Shown: positions 11,041 through 22,965 of the stretch, piece by piece
How positions within the stretch are numbered: position 1 is the first letter of the stretch
Layout of the letters: every line of letters begins with the position of its first letter
From: Gerris lacustris
Lineage: Eukaryota > Arthropoda > Insecta > Hemiptera > Gerridae
Assembly: GCA_951217055.1 (NCBI GenBank)
Contig: OX578281.1
Coordinates: forward strand, 11,812,447-11,876,446
Reading direction: 5' to 3'
Length of the DNA: 64,000 nt
Translations under genes and position numbers: made by a program
Notes under the pieces: model-generated
The model's input: only the letters and a program-made list of their open reading frames with translations
What the model was told of the DNA's origin: nothing
Databases searched by the model: none

Positions 11041-12945
11041 CCACGTCAACGCCAGGGCTTCCTTCTAAATCTGCGCGTTGCCGGACTTAGTTGGTGATAT
11101 TTTCTTGACGCATAATGAACTCCTCTCCAATTACATTCTCCTGATGTTTGTGTAACAGCACAGCTCTTAGACCGAATGATAACGAATCTGCTTACAAACG
11201 AATCTCAAAATTTGGGTTGTAAAGTGTATGTGTCGGTTCACTTGTGAGTTTTGGTAGGTGACTTACTGAGTACCAGATCTAGCGCTAACGATCGCGGTCG
11301 TCCCGAGCGCGGGTCGCTATCGGGATAACGTCCATGTGAACTTTTTGCAGTCTGTAGAGAAGCAGTGGCTTCGGGTCCGTGGCTTTTTGGAAGATTAAAA
11401 TTGTATAATAAACTAAGTTAGTTAGTAAAGTTTTTGGTTCAGGTCTTCCACTCCAGCGGTGTTTTTGGCCTGCCCAGGAGTTTAATTAATGGTTATTCTG
11501 AATTGTTAGAGCTGTTCATTTAATAATTTAGATATTTTTGTTCAAAGTAATTTTGATCATAAAGTTACAAAATGTTTAATACTTTCTTGATTCTAGGTTC
11601 TAGATTACAAGCCACATTATTAGATAACCTCGGGTTACTAAACATATGTTAGGTTTAAACCAATTATCATTGAAATTAAATTTGTTCGGTAAATAAACAA
11701 TTTTCCATTTTATTTAATTATTAAAGCTCCAAACATTATGAGAGACTTATGTCGATCTCTAAAGACTTAAGGCTCACCTTTCTTTTCGTTTATTTCCTAT
11801 TACAATGTAACTCTATTTATTCTGTATTTTGACACTGATGATGGCCTTTTGAAGGCTGAAAGCTGCTCTGGCATCAAAGTTTTTTTTTTAATTTACGTGG
11901 AGACACAGTTTGTGTTATTCCTCGTCAGATTTATTAAAAGTTATGTATCTGTTAAGACATATATAATATTTTTGACAAATTTAAAAGTCTTTCTCAACCT
12001 GTCTAATAATCTGTATAAACTTCTTTTTTTATGATGCAAATATTAAACTAGTTTTTGCAACATATAAGGCAGAACTCAAAAAATATTATTATTCTTCCTA
12101 AACGGGTAAATCTTAAATTTTTGCTTCCGAGCTTAACGAAGGTGAACGAACATATTTTATGTCTCCGAATTCAAAACTTCCAGTAAAAATATTAAAATAA
12201 AATATTAAGTTTGCACAATTTTAATGAAAATCCCCTGCAAGATATTTCTTGTTCCCTACTGTAGATTAACCTCCGTATATTTTCCTTTACGTTTTTGGTT
12301 AAAAAAGAACTTTTTTTGAACATTGCTCTATTGAATTTTTTGAGTTAAGCTTTGGTGCTGATAAAAAAAAGCCGTCATGTGTTGTTTTTGAAGTTATATA
12401 TAGGATTTTGTATTAGCCCAGATAGGGAAGCGGGGGTTTTTCTATCGAAGCACCCAATTTTTTTTAACCCTCCTGATGTACAGAAAACGAACCCAGACTC
12501 CATATTCACAGGATGTGATGAGAAATTTCATTTGATATTCCATTCGGTTGATTTTTAAAAGCTTCAACCCATACTCTCTTCTCACCCCCCCCCCCCCTTC
12601 GCTTTTAGTATTCACCACACGGACAAACAATTTCATCTGCTATAAAGCGCTTCTATAGATAACCCGCTCCGTGGTTTTTTTTACACCCCCTACCCCTCTT
12701 CCCCACCCCCACTTCCTCCTGATTTTTTTTCCCTGTTCAAGTTGAATAGTAACTGGTAAAAATTATTTGTTGGGTAGGTTGGAAGAAATGAAATTTGGGT
12801 TTCATCCACCTTCCACTGTTTTTAAAGCTTACATGTTGAGGTAAGTGGGTTTGTTATAGAACGGCTTTGTTCCATCATGCAGAAATGGATCTAATCCATA
12901 CCTAAACATTGGATGCAAGATAATTTTCGATGGATTTATTCTTAA

Positions 12946-12980
<35 letters not shown>

Positions 12981-13331
12981 TTAATAAAATACATCACGTG
13001 TGAAACCCATGGATAGCACTAAATCATAACAAAATCATCTATATGCAGAAGAAAAAAAACCCAAAATAACCCATGAGGAAAATCAATCCTACGAATTTCG
13101 CGTTATTTATCAACTTGTTGGTATGCTCTAGCCAAATAATTAGTCAATTAATCACTAAAGTCAACTATAAATTCAGGATAAAAACAGACGTATTATTTAT
13201 TTTGATTTATTTTTTTTTTTTTTTTTAAAATACGTGTGGTGTCGTGGGACACCGGTTAGGAACGTTAGTAAATTCATCATCTTACTAATTGAAATTCATC
13301 CTAGGAGGTACATGGTAGAAATAAATGTTTT
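11041..13331. other. Unannotated stretch with homopolymer tracts
   Basis: About 2.3 kb without a recognised gene. It holds a poly-C run at about 12585-12598, CT-rich text at 12680-12730, a poly-T run of about 33 at 12947-12979, and the hammerhead-like motif listed separately. CTTCCGAGCTTAACGAAGGTGAACG at 12125 is an isolated H2 5'-end scrap. Confidence 0.4.
11835..11870 (+). other. Hammerhead-core-like motif (CTGATGA...GAAA)
   Basis: CTGATGA, then a GCCTT/AAGGC hairpin, then GAAAGC. The order CUGANGA-stem-GAAA is the conserved core of hammerhead ribozymes. One or two unpaired bases next to the core and no visible stems I and III make activity unlikely or unproven. A related copy lies inverted at 27934-27968. 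Confidence 0.3.
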
Positions 13332-14055
13332 TTAGGGTCCGTAGGCAAAACCAAGGACCCTTATATTTTCCTGCGTGTGTCTGTCCGTCCGTCCTGTCAC
13401 CTGCTCTCACGGCTACACCTTTTGTCCCATCACTTTGAAATTTGGCATGTATGTGTCTTGTACCTGCCCACATATTTTAAAAATATAGCGACTTAAAAAA
13501 ATATTTTTCAAAAAAATTAGGGTAAAAAAACATAAGGGTTAATTTTTTTTTTGACACCGTGAGGGGTATCATATGAAAGGGTACGTCGAGCTGATTACAA
13601 AAATATATAATTCTTTGGTTATAACTTTGATAGGGCGAGCGTAGGCGAGTTTGAAGCTGCTGTGAAACGTGTCCCCCCCCCCCCCCCCCCCCTCTATCTC
13701 GCTTATGTGAAGTGCAAAAATTCTGAAAAAATTCCTGAACATTCTTCGACCAAAAGTAAAGATACCACTTTTTGGAAATTTCGAAAAAAATATTATTTTA
13801 TTTTTTATTGACAAAATACGTTTTTTATAATTATGGTCTTTTCTATGTATTTATATGGTTGTAGTCCGGTTCAGTGGCAAACAAATACTTTATTGGAAGT
13901 TTGTTTATGTGTTTTGAGAATATCAGACCCATAGGATCGTTCAAAGAAGCTTTTTAGCATTTTAAAAAACACCATCAATAGGGAAATACTTAAACTATAC
14001 AGTGTGGCCTACGGACCCTCTCTGTGTGCTCACTAGCACACACTTGACCTGTTTA
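13332..14055 (+). mobile_element. H1 element copy 2
   Basis: AGGGTCCGTAGGC at the start, its inverse GCCTACGGACCCT near 14007, a GTCCGTCCGTCC repeat, a poly-C run of about 18, the 3' hairpin GTGTGCT...AGCACAC and the end CTTGACCTGTTTATT. Nearly full length and closely similar to copies at 2706 and 16885. Confidence 0.7.
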
Positions 14056-14506
14056 TTGAACCACTATTTTTGCATAAATATAAAAAAAATTATAGGCAGA
14101 TATTTTTGAATCATCAGTATAGATGGTGACCTAGGACTTATGATACAAAATTGGAGCAAGAACGGCTAAGTTAAATAATAGGAAGTCTGGGAAGTGTAGG
14201 AAGGGTTAGGTGTGGTGTAGCAGTTGGGAATATAGAGGGCGGTAGGATCTATCAGGTAGTGTCAGGATGCGGTACCTTGATGTATGATACGCTTCCAGAA
14301 CCAGCTACAGATATCGTCACACGACCCTCATATAACTGCTGCTCGCATCTCCACTTCTGCTTGCAATCGATTTCCTTCTGCTTTCAACCAAACCAAGTTA
14401 GGTTTGCTTGCCGTAATAAAAATCATGTGATATATTTTGTATTTTCTGATTGAATGAGCCTAATTCCACTTCTACTGTCATTACAGTGATTAACTGTAAA
14501 GACAGT
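14056..14506. other. Unannotated stretch
   Basis: Less AT-rich than its surroundings but with no recognised gene. The open frame at 14259-14453 has no known domain. Confidence 0.3.
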
Positions 14507-14690
14507 TTTTGCTTCCGAGCTTACCGAAGGTAACGGAAGCTATGTGATCGTTCTGAAGAAAATAAATATTTTAGGCCTCCGATTTCAAAAATTCCAAGCT
14601 AGAAATCCGTTTCAGACATCAGGCAACATTTTTGGTTCCGTGTCTGTCTGTCGGTCTGTTGGTCTGTCGCTCAGCCATTGGATTTTGATC
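14507..14690 (+). mobile_element. H2 5'-end fragment
   Basis: GCTTCCGAGCTTACCGAAGG through the GTCTGTCTGTCGGTCTGT repeat, then sequence unlike either H2 core (CAGCCATTGGATTTTGATC). It is 3' truncated or carries a third core. Confidence 0.6.
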
Positions 14691-15210
14691 AGCCCCTAAT
14701 AACTAAGAAATTTTTCTGATTCCAAAAACTGATAATTGCCTTTACTAAGTTCTTTAGAGCCCTACCGGGAACCTCTGCTATTAAAACTCTGTACTAGTGT
14801 GTCTTATTGTACGACCTGGTATGTACACTAATGGTCAAACATTTTCCTGAAACTGTAATAGTTTATTAACATATTACTTTAAAAACTTATTACTGACCAT
14901 TTTTGCTTCCGAGCTTACCTAAGGTAACTGAAGCTATGTGATCGTTCTGATAAAAGAACATTTTTTACGCCTCCGATTTCAAAAATTCCAATACAAAAAT
15001 CCGTTTCAGACATCGGAGAACATTTTTGTTGTCTGCCTGTTGGTATGATTTTTCCTCGATCAATTTTTGCAAAACCAAGAAATCTTAAAAACTACACGTC
15101 CGATTTTAATAAAATTTGGATTGTAGGTCATGATTAGCCTATTCTTGGTCCATATAAGTTTCTATCTTCTGCGCCTATTTGTTTCTCTTCCACTTTCGCA
15201 CAAACATATA

Positions 15211-15727
15211 AACTCCCCGTCAAAATTAACGCACCAATTTTATATTTTTATGCTTACACAAAAGTCGATCAATAGGAATCTTAGGATCTTTTTGTATTGT
15301 TTTCATCATGTCCGGCGGATCTATTTCGCCTCTGTCGATCATATCCACACTCCTGGAACTGCCGAAAAGCTCGGCCGATTGTAGTGAGATGCACTCCTAG
15401 TCGACAACCAACCTTTTGAGAAAAGCCTTTCTTAACCCATCACTACGGGTTTAATCGCTTCCTCCATAGTTAAATTAGGAGGTCTATTCATGTTGACACA
15501 AACAAACAACTGTATTAATGAATAACTACGTGAGAGCTCTTTATTTGATCAACTGCAAATAACAGTGAATCATTAATGCTGATGATTAAATATAATTAAT
15601 TTATGATGATTAAATATAATTAACAATGATAATTACTTAAACTTCAGAATCATTAAACATCAGTATAAATTAGAGATAGTCGAAACAGAGAAATATAAAG
15701 GTGGTGCGTTAATTTTGACGGGGAGTG
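15211..15727 (-). mobile_element. Tc1/mariner-type element, internally deleted
   Basis: The left end ACTCCCCGTCAAAATTAACG continues to GCACCA and is matched in perfect inverse at 15702-15726 (25 bp). TA lies immediately outside both ends (15209-15210 and 15728-15729), as expected for Tc1/mariner target duplication. At 517 bp it is too short for a full transposase of about 340 residues; only an N-terminal scrap remains on the minus strand. Confidence 0.8.
15281..15406 (-). pseudogene. Tc1/mariner transposase N-terminal remnant
   Basis: Minus-strand frame of 41 codons plus stop containing RLGVHLTTIGRAFRQFQECG followed by YDRQRRNRSAGH. This resembles the second helix-turn-helix and GRPR-like linker region of Tc1/mariner transposases. 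In-frame continuity is lost upstream and the DDE catalytic domain is absent. Family placement rests on this motif plus the flanking TIR and TA. Confidence 0.5.
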
Positions 15728-16022
15728 TATTTATATAAACCATATCTTCAAAAGTACTTATCTGATTTGTATGAAACTTTTATAGTTTATTGAAAGTAAC
15801 CCGCAGATAGCCCCAGATTAATTTGATCTGTCTACGCTCTTTAAGTTTAGCCAAATTGATACTTTAATTCATTCAAAATACAAACAATTTTGATAGATTA
15901 AAAAAACGCGGGGAAAACAATTTTAACAAAATAGACAATAATGGCTTGTAAAAGTATAAAATCTATAAAGTACGTGATATGATGTGAGGAAGCAATGTGC
16001 CACACCAATTGGCTGCCATTTA

Positions 16023-16884
16023 TATATTTATTTTTATTTTTTTTACAAATAATTAATAAAGAATATTAGTATTAATAAAATTTCACCGCAGGTATATTTA
16101 TTATGTTTATTCTTAATCAATTTATAAATAAAATTTTCCAAGAAACCTCAATAATAGAAGTGTGAAGAACTGTACAATTTAAATTAGATATATGCTTTGT
16201 CAATCTAGAGATGGAAATATTTATACCTGATGGAATCAGTAATTAGTAATCTCAAAAGTTTTGCGTTGATTGGTCCCAAAGTCCAATCAATTTTAGTCGA
16301 GACTACCTATTATCCTGAATTCACGTACAATAACCGCATTAAATATTTACGCACAAAAATTCAGAGTATTGTCTAGAATATAGCGTAACGAATTGAATAG
16401 AAATCCAGCCTTTGTTCTGGAAGCAGTGAATATTAAATATTCGAACAGATGTGAAAAGCGGCCGATATGCGTTCACCCAGTAATAACACGTTTTGTATTG
16501 TTTGGTGAGTAAAAGAAGCATTAAAATATAATATGTCGATCCCTTTTAGTTATAGTTTCTTTCTGATGAAGTCTTTGGGGATACGTATAAAAAGTTTCGA
16601 AAATGTATTCAATAACTTTGATAGATTTCGTCCATCTTTCACATCATTCCAAGATGAGAGAGGATTATGGCCAAATTTTAAATAAAGAAATTTTAGAACT
16701 TATGATAAATGTCTTCCAAGGATGTTAGATTTTGATTGAAAAAATCTAAAATATTATAGTCCATTTAAATACAATTCTAACGATGTATGTCGTTTTCCCG
16801 GTAAAAGATCAAGTTCCTGAGATATTGATGAAAATTAATCTGACAGACAGACAGACAGACAGAGCCGTTATATAAGGTTTCTTT
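16023..16884. other. Unannotated stretch ending in (GACA)n
   Basis: No gene seen. TTTCTGATGAAGTCTTTGGGG at 16559 vaguely resembles a hammerhead core but does not fold convincingly. (GACA)5 at 16842-16862 abuts the H1 copy and may belong to another degraded tetranucleotide-bearing element. Confidence 0.35.
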
Positions 16885-17616
16885 TTAGGGTCCGTAGGCA
16901 AAACCAAGGACCCTAATATTTTCCTGCGTGTGTCTGTCCGTCCGTCCTCTCGCGTGCTCTCACGGCTACACCTTTTGTCCGATCACTTTGAAATTTGGCA
17001 TGTATGTGTCTTGTACCTGCCCACATATTTTAAAAATATAGCGACTTAAAAAAAATATTTTTCAAAAAAATTAGGGTAAAAAACTTAAGGGTTACATTAT
17101 TTTTTTTTTTTTTCGACACCGTGAGGGGTATCATATGAAAGGGTACGTCGAGCTGATTACAGAAATATATAATTCTTTGGTTATAACTTTGATAGGGCGA
17201 GCGTAGGCGAGTTTGAAGCGGGTTTGAAACGTGTCCCCCCCCCCCCCTCTATCTCGCTTATGTGAAGTGCAAAAAATCTGAAAAAAATTCCTGAACATTC
17301 TTCGACCAAAAGTAAAGATACCACTTTTTGGAAATTTCGAAAAAAATATTATTTTATTTTTTATTGACAAAATACGGTTTTTTTTTATAATTATGGTCTT
17401 TTCGATGTATTTATATGGTTGTAGTCCGGTTCAGTGGCAAAAAAAAAAACTTTATCAGAGTGTGTTTTGAGAATATCAGACCCTTAGAATGGTTCAAAGT
17501 AAGCTTTTTAGCATTTTAAAAAAACACTGTTTATACACTTTACAGTTAAACACTATATAGTGTGGCCTACGGACCCTCGCTGTGTGCTGACTAGCACACA
17601 CTTGACTCGTTTATTT
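16885..17616 (+). mobile_element. H1 element copy 3
   Basis: TTTTTAGGGTCCGTAGGC at the start, GCCTACGGACCCT at about 17568, hairpin TGTGTGCTGACTAGCACACA (arms of 8) and end CTTGACTCGTTTATT. The poly-C tract is 13 long here against about 12 and 18 in copies 1 and 2. It adjoins a (GACA)n run on its left. Confidence 0.7.
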
Positions 17617-17682
17617 TACTTCGTACAGAAACCTAAAAGTAAACATCCACCTGTTGAACACTTTTAAAAATAAATAAGTTAT

Positions 17683-18055
17683 TAATAGTCCAGGAGATAG
17701 CGTGCAAAAAAGTGTGTGACTAACATCAAGCTAGAGTTTTGTGTAGAAGTGAATCTTTTAGAGCCTTTTAAGAATATGGTGGTCGGCTAAGTTCGTCTGC
17801 GGGACATAGCTCCTTTGATAGGTTTGTTATACAAACATTACTCCAAATCAAAGTGACACCATAGCAAGGGCCAAATGAAGATCAACTTGATTTTTGGTCT
17901 ACTAACTAACTTGGTACTCAGGATCATGAAAATCACATTGTCCACCATAATTTCTGGAACTTGACCGCTCTCCACCATTTTTTTTTCAAATGCCTATTAC
18001 TAAGCTATGTCCCGCAGACGAACTAAGCCAAACACATATTCCTTAAAGGCACTTT
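17683..18055. repeat. Copy of the 6.6-7.0 kb MITE interior, with inverted arm
   Basis: 17830-18055 aligns with about 6670-6895 (ATTACTCCAAATCA, GTACTCAGGAT, TTGTCCACCA, CCCGCAGACGAACTAAGCC). 17683-17815 is similar in reverse complement to the right half of that MITE (GGCTAAGTTCGTCTGCGGGA). It is therefore an inverted arrangement of the same family. Confidence 0.6.
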
Positions 18056-18160
18056 GCTGATTTTTTACACAAGTGTCTTTGATAGGATCTCTAGTTGACA
18101 TTATTACTTTAATTAAATGTTTTTAGAAACAAAATGCAGCATTGAGTTTATTGAACAAAT

Positions 18161-18759
18161 TTTCCTTCCGAGCTTACCGAAAGTAACGGAAGCATTGTGT
18201 TCACTTTTGAGAACAAAAAAGATTTATGTCTCCGATTTTAAAAATTACAAGACAGAAATCCGTTTCAGACGTCAGGGAACATTTTTGGTTCCGTGTCTGT
18301 CTGTCTATCTGTCGGTCTGTGTGTCCGAGAATTATGAAACGTGTGACGATAACTTGAGGAAATGTCGACCGATTTCGATGAAATTTGGTAGACATGTTCA
18401 TTTTACCAATGCCCAGGACGAGTTCGTTGGACAACATTATCCGTACAAGCGTTCACGAACAACGCTCGCGTAAAAGTGAACTTAAAATTTAAAATTGGAA
18501 TTTTAGGTTGGGGAAAAAATCAAACTTCATCTATTCAATGAGACAAACATTTTTTACAAATACAATTTTTTAGTAAAACCAACAGCGACTCTGCTATGAA
18601 GTGTTAAAGATCGCTAAAACTAAAACTATTAATAGTTTTTACTCAATAAATAATATAACAATAAAGTAATATAACAATAATTTTAATGTTAATATAACAA
18701 TAAAGTACAAGATAGGATGTGTGGAAGCTATGTGCCACACTAATTGGCAGTCTATTTTT
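18161..18759 (+). mobile_element. H2 element, full length, core A
   Basis: CTTCCGAGCTTACCGAAAG start, the GTCTGTCTGTCTATCTGTCGG repeat, core A (GTGTGACGATAACTTGAGG, GACGAGTTCGTTGGACAAC, AACGCTCGCGTAAA) and tail GGAAGCTATGTGCCACAC with hairpin TGCCA...TGGCA, then GTCTATTTTT. The 5' and 3' ends match core-B copies although the middle does not. The long open frame inside it is chance; no domain is present. Confidence 0.7.
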
Positions 18760-18848
18760 AGTGGTCCCATTCCATTTGTAACCGAACGACCAAAATAGAG
18801 AAGAACAGGGGGTAAGTTTTGTTAGTTATATGGAGCTTAATCTGAAAA

Positions 18849-18995
18849 GTTGTATAGGGGGCTTATTTAAACCATTTAAGTTGTGTAGGAGGGCTTATTT
18901 AAACCATTTATGTTGTGTAGAGGGGCTTATTTAAACCATTTTAGTTGTGTAGGGAGGCTTATTTAAACCATTTAAGTTGTGTAGGGGGGCTTTCT
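18849..18995 (+). repeat. 31-32 bp minisatellite, 5 units
   Basis: GTTGTGTAGGGGGGCTTATT followed by TAAACCATTTAA; starts at 18849, 18880, 18912, 18944 and 18976. Units vary in G-run length. Confidence 0.85.
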
Positions 18996-20560
18996 AATGT
19001 TTATAGTAAGGTTAATCAACAATTGCTAGATATTAGGAGGCGAGTACTATCATTCATACAATAGGTACTTGTAAGAATAAATATATTATAAAGAATTATC
19101 AACAAATAAATTGATCTGGTTTTCTTCTTGAATATCGATTTATATTAAGTGCTAGATATGACCTCATTTCCGGTCCTAATATGAAAAAAACTTAAAAGAA
19201 TTTCCTTTTTTGCCTCAAATATAAAAAAAACATTTTGAGTTGAAGGTAGAAAAAATAAAGGAATTTGTTTTACTAGGATGGTTTTACTTTATTATATTTT
19301 TTTTTAAGAAAAGTTTAAGAACAAGTTTTGTATCGCGGGTTTATAATGCTTCTGGTCTGGCGATAGAAAAAAAATAAACTGTGGACCTCCTCCCTCTTCC
19401 CTCTTTTCTGCTTCCGAACCAGACGTCTAGGCAACAAAAATTCACCAACAATAAGTAAATATATAAAACATGAGGGTAAATATTACTTGGCGGTCGGTTG
19501 CAGAGTACCCCCTCAAGAAAGAGGAAGAAGGTCGAAAGCTATCTGAAAGTATAATCTACGGAGTCGATGTTTTCTAAGCGAATTACAGGGTAAGACGAAA
19601 AAAAGAAAATGTAAGGGAAAAAAAACCTTTCTTCCCAAAAAGCTGAATAAAGTCTGAAAAACACATCTTCTGCTTAACCCCATCTTCTTCTTACTCTTTA
19701 GGTTTTTTAACAAGTGAAGCTCTCCTTTTTTTCCCGGAGAGGGCCGCCGCCACGTCCAAACTGAAGGCTGAATCTTCCCTCAGGCTCTATGGACTTTTAT
19801 TGTAGCCCAAGAAAAAAGAAAAGAGTGGCCCAAGATATCGCACCCCCACCCGTTCTCCTAGTAAAAAAAAAAAACCTCTAGCAAAGTACTCAAGAAAACT
19901 CTTTTTCTTTATACCAATCAGGGCTCTTCACTTTCCCAACACTCCTCCTCTTTACTTCTAAAAACCCACCCTTACCAGAAAAATAGGGGAAAAAGGGTAT
20001 AAGGGAAGAAAATAAATAAGAAAAGAACACAAAAAGAAAAAAAAAAACTATAACAAATTTAGCTTACTATAAAAAAAATGAAAGTAATATGAGGTAGGGA
20101 GGAAATAACTTATCTAGTATACTTTTTTTATAGAGTATCGAAAAGAAAAATTGTACAATTATACTTATTTATTAAGTTATATTAAAATAATAACATCTAG
20201 TTTTAGTATTATTCTCAATAATAGTTTGTTCAGGATATCGTTTCTCTCTGTGTGTTGAATTTCATGAGTCTAAACTTAGTTATAATTGATTTCTGATTCT
20301 AAAGTAATTGCCAACTAGTTTAAGTAGTTTTGATAGTTGTGTCCTTCAGTAAGTTAAGATTACCTGCTTCACTACTAAGTTTGTTGTCTGGCTTGTTTAG
20401 AGTTAGTTTCTTATTCTGCCATTTTATCCCAACTTTTATTATTTTACAAGCTGATTTACTCGGCGCAACTCAGATGTATACAAAAGTCAAAACATTATTA
20501 AAATATAAGTAAAGTGGTTTCTAAATAAGTTGATTAAAAAATAAACATTTTTTAAAAACA
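18996..20560. other. Unannotated stretch
   Basis: No recognised gene or repeat. 19370-20050 is purine/pyrimidine-skewed (AAGAAAAAGAAAA, CCCTCTTCC) and may be single-copy DNA. The open frames at 19513-19713 and 20330-20512 show no known domain. Confidence 0.35.
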
Positions 20561-20833
20561 AGCTATTATTCGTATTCTTCTAAGCAAACCCTTTCATTTG
20601 ATACCCATATCATGGACGTTCTTAAAAAATAACTAGTCCGCCATCTTGAGCTGTCCGCCATATTGGATTTACAATGACATTACTTTGCTCACCATACATT
20701 GTCATCTAAACTAAACGTGTATGCAAAATTTCATTCAATCGGTTGAGGATAACTGCTTAAAATTCAGTTGCAAGATTTGACCCGAACATACATACATACA
20801 TTGCAAGTTAAGTAAAAGCATTCTAAATAATTT
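20561..20833. repeat. Probable interspersed element with CATTTGATACCCATAT word and (CATA)n
   Basis: Contains CCCTTTCATTTGATACCCATA, a CCGCCATCTTGAG/CCGCCATATTGG pair, AAAATTTCATTCAATCGGTTGAG and a CATACATACATACA run near its end. These are typical of small degraded retro- or rolling-circle elements in insect DNA. It ends where H3 begins. The identification is by resemblance only. Confidence 0.35.
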
Positions 20834-21420
20834 CAAGATAAAAAGAACTTTTTATATACTACGTTTTTAAATTTTCTGTTGAATCGTATGTAATGATGAT
20901 AATATAATTGTTATTGTTATATAATGTTAGTGAAAAAAAAAAAAATTCAAATTTATTTACTTTACATAAATGACAACCATCTAGAGAGCTGATCTTAAAC
21001 CTACAAAAAGGACAAATCTTTGTACAACGGATCTCCCCAACACTAAATATTAAGCGTGCTATCGATATATTTGAAATAATATAATCGATATTTCCTGTTT
21101 TGCTGTCATTCAATGTTTATCTATCACAAATTTGAGACCCGTCAAAATGAAGATTGCGTAAATATGGGACATGGCAAAACAAATAAAATAACTTGCGGAT
21201 CTTTTTCGAACTATCTTTCCGTACAGCAAAATTTGCTGAAAACCAATTAAATTCTGCTGAAAGATGGCTAAAAGTATTAAAATAATGCATTGTCATCGTG
21301 TTCTGAGCTATGCTAAAAGTCTCAAATGTCTAGCTATTCGGGAAGTTAGTTAGCAATCGATTGCCAGATTTGTACCGGACAAACAAACAAGAAAGCAAGC
21401 TAATAAAAACTTAGTAAAAA
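20834..21420 (-). mobile_element. H3 element, minus strand
   Basis: On the minus strand it starts ACTAAGTTTTTATTAGCTTG, has a GTTTGTTTGT repeat, and ends in TAAAAACGTAGTATATAAAAAG with hairpin ATAAAAAGTTCTTTTTAT then CTTG. The sub-terminal repeat ACTACGTTTTTA is inverted at the far end. The full copy includes the GATCTTAAACCTACAAAAAGG and TCGATATATTTG segments. It is non-coding. Confidence 0.65.
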
Positions 21421-21865
21421 TAGACTGCCAATAAGTGGTACAATGCTTTCTCAGGTCCTATTTTGTACACTTTAATATTACATGCTTTTACAACCTATAA
21501 TTGTCAAATTAAAGTACCAATTAGCAAAATTGTAAGAGCGCAAACAGTTGAAATTAATCTGAGGCTAACTACGGGCTATTGTCGAAAAGCTATCCAAATT
21601 TTATAAAAATCATATGAGTACTTTCAAAGATAAAGGTGTAAATTATTGTATGTTTGTGCGCATGTGGAAGAGAAAAAAATGGGCCAAAGGTTGAAACTTA
21701 TGGGACCTACAACAGGCTAAGTATTATCTACCATCCAAATTTCATTTAAATTGGACGAGTAGTTTTTAAGATATGTTGGTTCGAAAAAATTAAGTGACAG
21801 TCAGACAGACTAAAAGACAGAAACGGAATCAAATATGTTCTCTAATGTCTCATGTTCTTCAGGTT
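21421..21865 (-). mobile_element. H2 fragment, minus strand, diverged core B
   Basis: Starts TAGACTGCCAATAAGTGG (inverse of the H2 hairpin end) directly against the H3 element, runs through ATCCAAATTTCATT and CAGTCAGACAGAC to GAATCAAATATGTTC. The 5' GCTTCCGAGC end is missing. Confidence 0.6.
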
Positions 21866-22370
21866 GTTTCCCCCTACTTTTTAGATTTAGTTTTGTTACT
21901 TCACCTCTAATCATGCTTTGGGCCTCTATGGAAAATATTACCTCCAGATTGCATAAAAATGCGTTTTTAGAGGTTAGCTACAACATTTTACAGGCCCCAC
22001 GCTTGCCTGGGTGGTATTCCCCTCATACCCTCATGCGTTCCGGTACTGGGAAATTTTCGAGTACACCTCTGCTATGTTATTGGATGCAATAGAGCAGAAG
22101 GTATCGCAGCTTTCTGTAAAAACCGTATTTAAGTACTGAACGCTGTAAACAGACCAATTACAGGGGTGTAACAGCTTAACCGTACAGATAAAATTACACG
22201 AGAAACAAATTACTCTGGCCTCAATTTATAGATGTAGTGAGATTAATTGTGAAAATTTCCTCTCTAGTCTAGAATTCTATTTAAATGTAAATACCACAAA
22301 CAGCATTATAGCCAGAGCCATAAACTTGGATCTACTGAGCTACAACACCGTGAAAAATTCTTAAAAGAGT
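21866..22370. other. Unannotated stretch
   Basis: Relatively even composition. An open frame at 21835-22092 gives no recognised protein. No repeat partner was seen in the window. Confidence 0.35.
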
Positions 22371-22965
22371 GTGAGCGGGGAATAGTACATTACGCGTCGA
22401 GTGCGGAAAGTAGCATTTTGCATGCGAGTGTGGAGTTTGCACCCGAGCGACAGCGATGGTATAGTAAAACCACACGAGCAATGCAAAATGCCGTTTTCGC
22501 ACGAGTTGCGTTCCGTACTTTATCTACGATTGTTAGATTTAAATAATAAATACAGAAAAAAACGTGCTGTATGTAAGTTCGTATCTCTTTCTTGATAAAA
22601 ATGGCCATAATTCATGAGTTGTATTGATTCTGGAGGAGTATTATTCTCCACATTTTCGTCAAACTCACTTGATTCACTCATTGTTTGTCACTAAAAACTC
22701 AATATAAACAGTTACTTTAGTAAAAGAACAGCAAATTAGTTTTGTTAAATGTAAACAAACTCGCTAATCGTGCGTAAATATGAAGAATTTCTCTTCTTTA
22801 CCGCCCTAGGGTGGTAAAGAAGAGGAATTCTTCAGAACTATGAGACGCGCTTGCGCAATGAATACAAGTACGTAATAAGAATCACTTTCTACGCATCTAA
22901 ACAGAGATACAATGTTTATATTTCGTATCAATCGTAGATAAAAATTCTCACTTAAACAGGCTTGA
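22371..22965 (-). repeat. CCCTAGGG-centred repeat (R4), minus strand copy
   Basis: Shared with 48084-48553 and 52772-53345 in the opposite orientation. Landmarks: TTTGCATGCGAGTGTGGAGT, GCACCCGAGCG, CACACGAGCAA, ACTTTATCTACGATTG, and a hairpin CCTCTTCTTTACCGCC/GGTGGTAAAGAAGAGG around CCCTAGGG at about 22805. TCTACGATTG and its inverse CAATCGTAGA lie about 420 bp apart. A non-coding MITE-like family. Confidence 0.65.

Larger units (their letters stand above)
14901..16022 (+). mobile_element. H2 element with core B, interrupted by a mariner
   Basis: The 5' end TTTTGCTTCCGAGCTTACC and core-B text run to CGCACAAACATA at 15206. A 517-bp Tc1/mariner-type insert follows, then the H2 core resumes (ATATCTTCAAAAGTACTTATCTG) and ends GATGTGAGGAAGCAATGTGCCACACC with hairpin TGCCACACCAATTGGC(T). 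Without the insert it is about 605 bp, matching other H2 copies. Confidence 0.7.

Noticed and set aside
16559..16600. CTGATGAAGTCTTTGGGG as a hammerhead ribozyme
   Set aside because: The bases between CTGATGA and the next GAAA do not form a stem II of useful length.
18117..18473. 118-codon frame as a small gene
   Set aside because: It lies wholly inside an H2 repeat; the matching frames at 43928-44245, 37018-37377 and 61143-61463 are the same repeat in other copies.
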